NCBI GenBank assembly: GCA_003242205.1
Contig: QGUR01000089.1
Span: forward strand, 1 to 15,209
Direction: 5' to 3'
DNA: 15,209 bases
Source: Chloroflexota bacterium
Lineage (GTDB): Bacteria; Chloroflexota; Anaerolineae; Aggregatilineales; Phototrophicaceae
Part shown: in pieces, positions 1 to 6,042 of the stretch
How positions within the stretch are numbered: the first letter of the stretch is position 1
How the letters are laid out: every line of letters starts with the position of its first letter
Made by a program: the position numbers and the translations under genes
The notes under the pieces: model-generated
What the model saw: only the letters and a program-made list of their open reading frames with translations
Databases searched by the model: none
Told to the model about the DNA's origin: nothing

Positions 1-108
1 CATGCCGATGTCAACGCGGCTAGAAACATTGCACGGGCGGCTGTCATACCGCCTATTGTCTCGGAGACGCCTGCGGGCGTCGCGCCAGGGACAAGCCCCC
101 GCCTTTAG
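1..108 (+). CDS. tnpB: TnpB C-terminal tail (IS200/IS605-type RNA-guided nuclease), cut by window start
   Basis: Only the last 35 codons are present, open from the first base and ending at TAG 106-108. The peptide starts HADVNAARNIARAA; the HADVNAARNI string is the hallmark of the TnpB/OrfB RuvC-III end, where the Asp of 'ADVNAA' is a catalytic metal ligand. In the family, TnpB is a Cas12-like nuclease guided by an RNA made from the element's right end. The stop codon lies inside the terminal hairpin at 96-116, as expected where tnpB runs into the right end. Whether the upstream part is intact, or a tnpA accompanies it, cannot be seen. The peptide is short but the motif is distinctive. Confidence 0.85.
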   Translation, partial: HADVNAARNIARAAVIPPIVSETPAGVAPGTSPRL

Positions 109-116
109 GCGTGGGG
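96..116 (+). mobile_element. Right-end hairpin of an IS200/IS605-family element
   Basis: The bases form CCCC-C-GCC, loop TTTA, GGC-G, one bulged T (112), then GGGG: 96-99 pair with 113-116, and 100-103 pair with 108-111. Subterminal hairpins of this kind, closely following the tnpB stop, are recognised by the Y1 transposase TnpA and also form the 3' scaffold of the TnpB guide RNA. The exact transposon boundary is not resolved; it should lie within a few to about twenty bases after 116. The left end is outside the window. Confidence 0.75.
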
Positions 117-304
117 TCTATGACCTTCTCACATCCGTCGCCGGTCTTGTTCGCCTCCGATCACCCAAGTTTACGCCATCGCTGAGTTCCGGTTACGAAT
201 GAAAGCACGCGATGGCGCAACCCTGCGCGCCGGTCTGCGTATACCATTATGAAGAACCGGCGTGCGTTTACACCGGGATATGGAAGGCGAAAAGGAGGCA
301 GACC

Positions 305-526
305 ATGCAAAAGCGACTGTACCGTTCGAGAACGGACCGGATGATCGCGGGTGTGTGCGGTGGCATTGGCGAATACTTCGGTATTGACCCAACTGTCGTG
401 CGTCTGGCGGCGGTTCTACTGGCGATGGCTGGCGGCCCCGGACTGCTTCTCTACATCATTCTGGCAGTCATCATCCCTGAAGAGCCGGTCGGTTACGAGA
501 AACCCAAGAACGAGCCCCACGAATAA
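305..526 (+). CDS. PspC-domain small membrane protein
   Basis: 73 residues. The whole protein is a PspC domain: basic start KRLYRSRTDRMIAG, the conserved VCGGIGEYFGIDPTVVRL segment (residues 17-34), then a hydrophobic segment (about 34-58) ending IIPEEP, and a short charged tail. PspC in enterobacteria works in the phage-shock envelope-stress response; stand-alone homologues like this are common and mostly uncharacterised, so a role in membrane stress is only inferred. The start was chosen at 305 because AGGAGG (293-298) lies 6 nt upstream and the domain starts there; the frame is open to an ATG at 212, but those residues match nothing in the family. No other psp gene is nearby. Confidence 0.88.
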   Translation: MQKRLYRSRTDRMIAGVCGGIGEYFGIDPTVVRLAAVLLAMAGGPGLLLYIILAVIIPEEPVGYEKPKNEPHE

Positions 527-554
527 CCGGCTGCCATATTGTGTGCGTAAAACG

Positions 555-595
555 AACACAGGCGCTGCTTTTGCCGAGCGCGCCTGTGTTTGTTT
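555..595. terminator. Hairpin terminator between convergent genes
   Basis: A perfect 11-bp inverted repeat (AACACAGGCGC at 555-565, GCGCCTGTGTT at 580-590) with a 14-nt loop is followed by TGTTT. It sits between the end of the PspC gene (526, +) and the end of the HAD gene (614, -). On the opposite strand the hairpin is followed by a short CGTTTTAC stretch, so it may work in both directions. The U-tract is modest, but position and stem quality are good. Confidence 0.75.
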
Positions 596-613
596 CGCAT
601 TTGCGTCGGCGCT

Positions 614-1279
614 CTAGCGCTGGCCCAGCGATTGCAGCAGGTCGAGGGTAAGTTCGTCCAGTGAAGCGATCTGCACGTCTGCCAGCGCCAGCACATCCGG
701 CGCGAGCGGGAAATTGGGGCTGGGCGCGGCGATCACGATCATGCCCGCGGCGTGGAGCGCGCGCACGCCGTTGCCCGAATCCTCGATGCCGGCGCAATGT
801 TCCGGCGCGACGCCCAGTTGTCGCGCGGCTTCCAGATAAATATCCGGGTGTGGTTTGCCGCGCGCCATATCGTCGCCGAATACCATGACTTCGAAAACCT
901 TATCCAGACCGGTTGCCTGCGTCACATGCCGGATAACCGCCGTCGGCGAACCGGATGCCAATGCAACCCGATAGGCTGAAGCCGCGCGGTGGACGGCCTC
1001 GACTGCGCCGGGCAGGACCGGCAGATGGGCATCCAGCCGCTTCAGCACCAGCCCGGTTACTTCGGTCATGATGCGGTCCAGCGGCATGTCGCCAAGCTCC
1101 AGCCGTTCCCGCATGACCTCGGCCCATTCGATGGTGTTGCGGCCCATGCAGGCCCGCTGGTCATCGTCGGTCCAAGATTTGCCCAGATTACCGGCCCATT
1201 CGATACGGGCTTCCAGCCAGTAATCCTCCGACGCGACGAGCACGCCGTCCATATCGAAAATGACAGCTTCAAGCGGCAT
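614..1279 (-). CDS. HAD-superfamily hydrolase, beta-phosphoglucomutase/phosphatase-like
   Basis: 221 residues, complete. All four HAD motifs are visible: I FDMDGVL (nucleophile D9, acid D11), II ASGS (S109), III GKPHPD (K142), IV GIEDSGNG (E166, D167). A helical cap lies between motifs I and II (about 15-85), which makes it subfamily IA, near sugar-phosphate phosphatases and beta-phosphoglucomutases (the ED pair in motif IV is typical of these). Members dephosphorylate small phosphorylated metabolites in the cytosol through an aspartyl-phosphate; the substrate cannot be read from the sequence. The ATG at 1279 has AGGAG (bases 1285-1289, minus strand) 5 nt upstream. It follows the amidase gene by 32 nt and is the last gene of the minus-strand group. 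Confidence 0.88.
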   Translation of the reverse strand: MPLEAVIFDMDGVLVASEDYWLEARIEWAGNLGKSWTDDDQRACMGRNTIEWAEVMRERLELGDMPLDRIMTEVTGLVLKRLDAHLPVLPGAVEAVHRAASAYRVALASGSPTAVIRHVTQATGLDKVFEVMVFGDDMARGKPHPDIYLEAARQLGVAPEHCAGIEDSGNGVRALHAAGMIVIAAPSPNFPLAPDVLALADVQIASLDELTLDLLQSLGQR

Positions 1280-1311
1280 AACGGCTCCTGAGGGTGGGCG
1301 AGGCAGGCAAA

Positions 1312-2094
1312 TCAGTACAGGTCAGGCCGCCGATCTTCAAAGACCGGGATGCGCTGGCGAATATCGCTCACGGCGTCCATCTCGATCTCGGCCGTCAGCA
1401 GCAGCGGCTGCTCGCCGGCTTCGATGACGATCTTTCCCCATGGATCGACAATCATGGAATGGCCGGCGAAGGTTGTATCGCCGGTTTCGCCGACCGCATT
1501 GACCGCGACAATGTAACACTGGTTCTCAATCGCGCGCGCCTGCAACAGCGTGCGCCAGTGCTCGACGCGCGCCAGCGGCCATTCGGCGGGAATGATGATC
1601 AGCCGCGCGCCATCGACCGCGTAGTGGCGGAACAATTCGGGAAAGCGCAGGTCATAGCAGATGGCGAACGCCGTCCGTCCCCAGGGCAGGTCCAGCGCCA
1701 GCGTCGACTCGCCGGGTTCAAGCCAGCGATCTTCGTCAAACAGGCGGAACAGGTGAATTTTGCGATAGACGCCCAGCACTCGCCCTGCCGGGGAAATAAA
1801 AGGCGCGCTATTGAAGACGCCCGTGCCTCGCTTTTCCAGCAGCGACCCGACCATGCTGATTTTGTGCTGCGCCGCCAGCGCGCTGATTTCTGCGAACAAC
1901 CCGGCATTGATGGCGGTTGCCAGTTCCTGCCCGCGCGACAGGGCATAGCCGGTGGACCACAGTTCGGGAAAGACGACGATGTGCGAACCGCGTCGCGCCG
2001 CTTCAGCCGTCCACTCGGATACCAGCGCGAAGTTCTTCTGCGGTTCGCCCAGAATAATTTGCATCTGCCCAAGGGAAATGTTCAGTTTGGCCAC
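1312..2094 (-). CDS. Carbon-nitrogen hydrolase, Nit/omega-amidase-like
   Basis: 260 residues, the usual length for a single-domain nitrilase-superfamily enzyme. The catalytic triad is complete: E44 in VFPELWSTGY, K112 in YRKIHLF, C146 in ICYDLRFPE; E121 in FDED matches the second conserved glutamate. The sequence looks most like the Nit2/YafV group, which removes ammonia from omega-amides such as 2-oxoglutaramate or, for Nit1, repairs deaminated glutathione. It is probably cytosolic, with no signal peptide. The start is GTG (complement of 2092-2094) with GGAGAA just upstream. It lies 16 nt after the shikimate-kinase-like gene and 32 nt before the HAD gene, so it is very likely co-transcribed with both. 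The family is secure; the exact substrate is not. Confidence 0.9.
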   Translation of the reverse strand: MAKLNISLGQMQIILGEPQKNFALVSEWTAEAARRGSHIVVFPELWSTGYALSRGQELATAINAGLFAEISALAAQHKISMVGSLLEKRGTGVFNSAPFISPAGRVLGVYRKIHLFRLFDEDRWLEPGESTLALDLPWGRTAFAICYDLRFPELFRHYAVDGARLIIIPAEWPLARVEHWRTLLQARAIENQCYIVAVNAVGETGDTTFAGHSMIVDPWGKIVIEAGEQPLLLTAEIEMDAVSDIRQRIPVFEDRRPDLY

Positions 2095-2110
2095 AATCGC
2101 TTCTCCGGCG

Positions 2111-2659
2111 CTATTCGCGGATATACAACACCTGTTCGCGCCACAGATCGCAAATCGCCTGCACGATTTCGTTTTCCGTCATGCCGGTTGTGTCGAATTC
2201 CTCGACGCCGGGCGCTTTGCGGATCGCCCACTCGCGCTTGAGATGGCCGACGGCGATGGCTCGTTCCGCCGGGTTGTGGTAGCGCGCACCCAGAGCCAGA
2301 TGCACGCGCTGTAACACGGCGTCGAGTGAGGCGACGAGGCAAATGACCTGGCCCGTGTCGCTCAGGCGCGGCAGGTAGTCACTGTGCAGCAGCGTCTGCC
2401 CGCTGACCAGAATGACCGCGCCGCGATAGAGCATCAGTTCCTGAACGACTTCGGCTTCGAGCGTTTTCAGCCGGGCCTGTCCAAAGCGGAGACGGATTTC
2501 GTCGATCGGCAGATCGGCCCGTTCTTCCAGACGCGTCTCGAAGTTGACAAACGGCATACCGAGCGTCTGGGCGATGCGACGCGCGACCACGACCTGATTG
2601 GGGCCGATATAGCCGGTCAGGATCAGATTGCGGTCAGAGGGTGGAATGGCTTCGATCAT
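2111..2659 (-). CDS. Shikimate-kinase-like P-loop protein with a degenerate active site
   Basis: 182 residues. The fold signature of shikimate kinase is clear: LILTGYIGPNQVVVARRIAQ (12-31), then MPFVNFETRLEERADL (35-50), RLRFGQARLKTLEAE (56-70), RGAVILVSGQT (79-89) and a later helix with RYHNPAERA (126-134). Key residues are changed. The expected GxxGxGK[S/T] reads GYIGPNQV, so the Walker A Lys is Gln22 and Ser/Thr is Val23. The shikimate-binding Asp is E41, the Arg is K65, and the GGG motif reads SGQ. It therefore probably does not phosphorylate shikimate; a binding, structural or regulatory role is inferred. The ATG at 2659 overlaps the upstream TGA as ATGA, suggesting translational coupling; a TTG at 2668 is possible but weaker. 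The frame is intact with no frameshift, so this is not a decaying gene by reading frame. Confidence 0.75.
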   Translation of the reverse strand: MIEAIPPSDRNLILTGYIGPNQVVVARRIAQTLGMPFVNFETRLEERADLPIDEIRLRFGQARLKTLEAEVVQELMLYRGAVILVSGQTLLHSDYLPRLSDTGQVICLVASLDAVLQRVHLALGARYHNPAERAIAVGHLKREWAIRKAPGVEEFDTTGMTENEIVQAICDLWREQVLYIRE

Positions 2660-3411
2660 CGGGACCAACCGGGAAAGGCTTTATCGAGGACTTCGGGGAG
2701 TTCCAGCAGGCTGTGAATGATGCTATCTGGTTGGATATCGCCGTTCAGGACTTGCGGGCGGCGGTACGAGGTACGCAGCACCGCGTACAACCCGGCCGCT
2801 TTGGCCCCGCCGATGTCCGCCTCGATGTCATCGCCGACGAACACGGTTTCTTCGGGCGCGGTTCCGAGGCACTCGAGTGCGACCTTGAAGATCGACGGAT
2901 GCGGTTTCAGGTAGCCGACGTCGGCGGCTGAAAACCGGCATTCCTCGAAGAACGGCAACAGCCCATAGGCTTCCAGTTCGATGTCCCGCGCCCACATGGG
3001 CTGGTAGGCGTTGGTGATCAGTCCCAGCTTCAGCCCCTGATCGCGCAGGTGCTGCAACATCTCTATCACTTCCGGGAAGGGGCCGCAACCTTCAACCGTG
3101 CCCCAGCGATACGCTTCCATGCACAGCCGCTCGTCGAGCACGTGCTCCGGCACGCCCAGAGCAAGCGCGGCCTGCACCAGATCGCGGGCCATGTTCGGCG
3201 CGCGCAGGTCTTCACGGGCCATTTCCCAGGCGCGACGCGACCGGCTGCGAAACGCTTCCACATAGGCCTGTGCGTCCTCCAGCGCGTGGCGCTCGCGAAT
3301 CAACGCGATCACGCCTTCAAGCTGCCGCGCCTGACGCCGTTCCCAGTCATCATTGACGCCGCTCCAGTCGATCAGCGTATCGTCCAGATCAAATACAACC
3401 GCTTTTAACAT
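2656..3411 (-). CDS. HAD-superfamily hydrolase, subfamily IA (YjjG-like)
   Basis: 251 residues, complete. HAD motifs: I FDLDDTL (D8, D10), II ITNAY (T133, N134), III YLKPHPSIF (K169), IV FVGDDIEADI (D194, D195). The DLDDT form and the long helical cap (about 20-110) are typical of YjjG-like nucleotide phosphatases and related HAD-IA enzymes, which clear unusual or damaged phosphorylated metabolites; the substrate is not predictable. It is the first gene of a four-gene minus-strand group (HAD, kinase-like, amidase, HAD), and its TGA overlaps the next gene's ATG by 4 nt. The ATG at 3411 has only a G-rich stretch upstream as a ribosome site. No clear sigma-70 promoter was found in the 111-nt gap before it, so read-through from the SDR gene is possible. 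Confidence 0.87.
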   Translation of the reverse strand: MLKAVVFDLDDTLIDWSGVNDDWERRQARQLEGVIALIRERHALEDAQAYVEAFRSRSRRAWEMAREDLRAPNMARDLVQAALALGVPEHVLDERLCMEAYRWGTVEGCGPFPEVIEMLQHLRDQGLKLGLITNAYQPMWARDIELEAYGLLPFFEECRFSAADVGYLKPHPSIFKVALECLGTAPEETVFVGDDIEADIGGAKAAGLYAVLRTSYRRPQVLNGDIQPDSIIHSLLELPEVLDKAFPGWSR

Positions 3412-3444
3412 TACAACCCCAACTTACTTCCCAATAGACGCTCC

Positions 3445-3478
3445 GCGCGCATGGCGCGCCAACCGGGCTGAACGGCCC
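3445..3478. other. GC-rich tandem hairpins between SDR and HAD genes
   Basis: Two short inverted repeats lie in the 111-nt gap: GCGCGC-ATG-GCGCGC (3445-3459) and GGGC-TGAACG-GCCC (3465-3478). No T-run follows on either strand, so they are weak candidates for terminators; they may be mRNA processing or stability elements, or chance in GC-rich DNA. Confidence 0.3.
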
Positions 3479-3522
3479 TCTGGACCTTCGCCCGTAATCA
3501 CGCAATGCGGCCGAGCGCTGCG

Positions 3523-4494
3523 TCAGATGACTGGCTCTTCAGCCCGCAGTACCAGCAGCGTGTTGTCCAGACCTTCGCGATAGGTTGGAAACTGTGGCGT
3601 CCAGCCCAGCACCTCGCGGGCGCGCTGGTTGCTGGCGCGTACCGAGAGGTTGCCGACGGTGATCGTCTCACGCGCGGGCAGAATGCGCGCCAGCAAGCTC
3701 TGGCCGCCAGATGGCGCGGGCAGGTGCATGCTCTCCGCCAGATAGCCGATGAAGTCCACCGCGCTGGCAGGCTGGTTGTCGACGATATTGAGGATCTTGC
3801 CCGCCGGTTTCGTCTGCAGGGCCAGCAAAATGGCGCGCGCCAGATCGTCCTGATGGATCCAGTTCGCAAGGACGCCCGGATCGCCCGCCGCGACCGAGTC
3901 TCCGGCGATCAGGCGGTCGCGTACTGCCACCGTTTCGGCGGCGTGCGGCCCGTAGACGTAACCGGCGCGCAACACACAGGCCGGAATGCTGCTATTGAGC
4001 ACGGCCTGCTCGGCGGTCAGCGCCGCCCGGATAACCGGATGGTTCGCGTTTTCGTGGTTTGGCGGTGTGTCTTCGCTGGCCGGCTGATCGCCTGTGTTGC
4101 CGTAGACAAAGGCGTAACTGACCATGACCAGAAACTTGACGCCGGCTTCTTCGGCGGCCGCGACGGTCGCGCGCGTGCTGTCCTCGATCAGCGGCAGAAA
4201 CTTGTCCCACTGCGGGTCAATATGCGGGATGTGGTTCGCAAGCTGCGGCGTGAGATGAACGACTTCGGTCGCCTGGGCGGCCTGGATCGCGCTGCGGATC
4301 TCCCCGGCGCGCAGATTATCGGGATAGGCCGGAAGGCCGCCGACCTGACGGAACAACTGTGCCGACGCCAGCCCATCTACCGCGCCGGTTACGGCATAAC
4401 CCGCTGCAATCAAGCGACGTGCTACTTCCCGGCCAAGGCCGCCGGATGCGCCGGTAAGAAACACAGAGGTCTGCGAGGCAGGGGTATCAGCCAT
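3523..4494 (-). CDS. NAD(P)-binding extended-SDR (epimerase/dehydratase-like) protein lacking YxxxK
   Basis: 323 residues. The N-terminus has the Rossmann glycine motif TGASGGLG (14-21). Later come MVSYAFVYGN (124-133, with S126 at the catalytic Ser/Thr position), LRAGYVYGP (175-183), NWIHQDDLARAI (211-222) and the C-terminal GWTPQFPTYREGL (297-309), all in the order seen in NAD-dependent epimerase/dehydratases. The usual PYxxSKLxAEQ segment reads PVIRAALTAEQ (153-163), so the catalytic Tyr and Lys are V154 and A158. It should bind a dinucleotide, but ordinary SDR catalysis is doubtful; it may be an atypical SDR with a sensing or scaffold role. The ATG at 4494 has AGGCGG (complement of 4499-4504) 4 nt upstream. 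It is divergent from radA. Confidence 0.82.
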   Translation of the reverse strand: MADTPASQTSVFLTGASGGLGREVARRLIAAGYAVTGAVDGLASAQLFRQVGGLPAYPDNLRAGEIRSAIQAAQATEVVHLTPQLANHIPHIDPQWDKFLPLIEDSTRATVAAAEEAGVKFLVMVSYAFVYGNTGDQPASEDTPPNHENANHPVIRAALTAEQAVLNSSIPACVLRAGYVYGPHAAETVAVRDRLIAGDSVAAGDPGVLANWIHQDDLARAILLALQTKPAGKILNIVDNQPASAVDFIGYLAESMHLPAPSGGQSLLARILPARETITVGNLSVRASNQRAREVLGWTPQFPTYREGLDNTLLVLRAEEPVI

Positions 4495-4538
4495 AGTTCC
4501 GCCTTTGATTGCTATTCATCTCGGAAAGACTGGCGGAG

Positions 4539-4567
4539 ATTATGCCATTTCCCATCATGAGAAGCAA
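4539..4567 (-). promoter_or_regulatory. Candidate sigma-70 promoter for the SDR gene
   Basis: On the minus strand, TTGCTT (complement of 4562-4567) is followed after 17 nt by CATAAT (complement of 4539-4544), five of six to the -10 consensus. Transcription would start near 4532, giving a leader of about 38 nt. The -35 is weak (three of six). Confidence 0.4.
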
Positions 4568-4595
4568 TCGCGGGCCGCACGTCGTTATAATCCGT

Positions 4596-4625
4596 TTGGC
4601 TTCCAGCTCGATGATCGAGTATAAT
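4596..4625 (+). promoter_or_regulatory. Sigma-70-type promoter of radA
   Basis: TTGGCT (4596-4601, four of six to TTGACA) and a perfect TATAAT (4620-4625) are separated by 18 nt. The start of transcription should fall near 4632, about 28 nt before the radA ATG. The spacer carries a perfect 13-nt dyad, CTCGAT-G-ATCGAG (4607-4619), which could be an operator. A second TATAAT at 4586-4591 has no convincing -35. Confidence 0.6.
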
Positions 4626-4628
4626 CTC

Positions 4629-4642
4629 AGAACGAATGTTCT
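4629..4642. promoter_or_regulatory. LexA-type SOS box (AGAAC-N4-GTTCT) before radA
   Basis: The palindrome AGAACGAATGTTCT has perfect 5-nt arms and matches the GAAC-N4-GTTC core used by LexA in Gram-positive bacteria; from memory, the same box type has been reported for a Chloroflexota member, Dehalococcoides. It begins 4 nt after the radA -10 and covers the expected transcription start, a standard place for repression, and ends 17 nt before the radA ATG. No lexA gene lies in the window, so the match is by sequence alone. Confidence 0.6.
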
Positions 4643-4659
4643 AGCAGGCGGATGGGTGG

Positions 4660-6042
4660 ATGGCGACAAAAACGCGTTCTCGCTGGGTATGCCAGGAATG
4701 CGGCAAGCAGTCACTCCGGTACATGGGGCGCTGCCCAAGCTGCGGTGAATTCAACACAATGGTCGAGGAAATCATTGAAGTCAGCCGGCCCGGAGCGCGC
4801 GCCATGCAGCCGCGCGTCGTGCTGCCCAACTCTGCCCCGCAGCGGCTGACCGAGGTCAACACTGAGGAAGGTCAGCGCCTGCTCGTGCCGATGGGCGAGT
4901 TCAACCGTGTGCTCGGCGGCGGCATTGTGCCGGGCAGCATTATTCTGATCGGCGGCGAGCCGGGGATCGGCAAATCGACGATCCTGATCCAGACATCGGC
5001 AGCGCTGGCGCAGACTGCCGGGCGGGTGCTGTATTGCAGTGGCGAGGAAAGCGCCCGGCAGATCAAGATGCGCGCCGACCGGCTGAAGCTGGAGACTGAT
5101 GACCTGTTTCTGGTCACCGAGACCAACATCAAAACGATTCTCGATCACGTCTACAACATCGACCCGACGGTGCTGGTTATCGACTCGATCCAGACGATGT
5201 ATACCGACGATAGCGAGTCGTCGCCGGGCAGCGTCAGCCAGGTGCGGGAATGCGCCTCGCGTCTGCAGATGCTGGCCAAAACCAGCGGCGTGAGCGTCTT
5301 TCTGGTCGGCCACGTGACCAAAGAGGGCAACATCGCCGGGCCGCGCGTGCTCGAACATCTGGTAGACACGGTGCTTTATCTGGAGGGGGACCCGTTCCAG
5401 TCGTACCGCCTGCTGCGGAGCGTCAAGAACCGTTTTGGCGCGACCAGCGAGGTCGGCGTTTTTGAGATGACCGGCATGGGTATGGCCGAAGTTCCCAATC
5501 CTTCCGAGGCGTTTCTGGCCGAGCGCGTGGTCGCCGCGCCGGGTACGGCCATCGCCGTGACGATGGAAGGGACCCGGCCCCTGCTGGTCGAAATTCAGGC
5601 GCTCACCAGCCAGACAACCTTTGGCAATCCCCGGCGCACGCCCAACGGCGTCGATTACAACCGCCTGTTGCTCATCAGCGCCGTTCTGAGCAAGCGACTC
5701 GGTCTCAAGCTGCACGAACAGGACATCTTCATCAATGTCGTGGGCGGCCTGAACGTCGATGAACCTGCTTCCGATCTGGCGATGGCGGTGGCGCTGGCAT
5801 CCAGCTATTTCAACCAGCCAACGCCGGCGGACATGGCGTTCGTCGGCGAGATCGGGCTGAGCGGCGAACTGCGGACAGTCGGGCAGCTTGCGGCGCGGCT
5901 GGCGGAAGCCGCGAAACTGGGCTTCAAGCGCGTTATGACGCCGCGCCTGCGCCGTAAGGTCGTCGATGCGCCGAAGGGCTTGCAACTGGTAGAAGTGCGT
6001 AATATCGGCGAGGCGCTGGCGATTGCCGTGCCGAAAGACTAG
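4660..6042 (+). CDS. radA: DNA repair protein RadA (Sms)
   Basis: 460 residues, the standard RadA length. Order of parts: C4 zinc finger (C11, C14, C25, C28 in CQECGK and CPSCGE), RecA-like ATPase with Walker A GGEPGIGKST (98-107) and Walker B VLVIDS (171-176), the RadA-specific KNRFG motif (256-260), and a Lon-protease-like C-terminal domain (about 270-455) including GGLNVDEPASDLA. RadA is a hexameric helicase that drives branch migration of RecA recombination intermediates. The ATG at 4660 has AGGCGG (4646-4651) 8 nt upstream. It starts a plus-strand unit with its own promoter and LexA-type box. Its stop overlaps the stop of the convergent kinase by 4 nt. Confidence 0.97.
   Translation: MATKTRSRWVCQECGKQSLRYMGRCPSCGEFNTMVEEIIEVSRPGARAMQPRVVLPNSAPQRLTEVNTEEGQRLLVPMGEFNRVLGGGIVPGSIILIGGEPGIGKSTILIQTSAALAQTAGRVLYCSGEESARQIKMRADRLKLETDDLFLVTETNIKTILDHVYNIDPTVLVIDSIQTMYTDDSESSPGSVSQVRECASRLQMLAKTSGVSVFLVGHVTKEGNIAGPRVLEHLVDTVLYLEGDPFQSYRLLRSVKNRFGATSEVGVFEMTGMGMAEVPNPSEAFLAERVVAAPGTAIAVTMEGTRPLLVEIQALTSQTTFGNPRRTPNGVDYNRLLLISAVLSKRLGLKLHEQDIFINVVGGLNVDEPASDLAMAVALASSYFNQPTPADMAFVGEIGLSGELRTVGQLAARLAEAAKLGFKRVMTPRLRRKVVDAPKGLQLVEVRNIGEALAIAVPKD

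Noticed and set aside
212..304. N-terminal extension of the PspC gene from the ATG at 212
   Set aside because: The extra 31 residues do not fit the family, and AGGAGG is correctly spaced for the ATG at 305.
1294..2241. Long open plus-strand frame opposite the amidase gene
   Set aside because: No recognisable family; it is antisense to a gene with a complete catalytic triad, and such open frames are expected opposite GC-rich codons.
3505..4560. Open plus-strand frame of about 350 codons opposite the SDR gene
   Set aside because: Arg/Gln-rich product without any domain; mirror of a real coding frame.
4711..5985. Open minus-strand frame of about 420 codons inside radA
   Set aside because: Antisense to a fully matching RadA; composition rich in His/Gln/Arg as typical of shadow frames.
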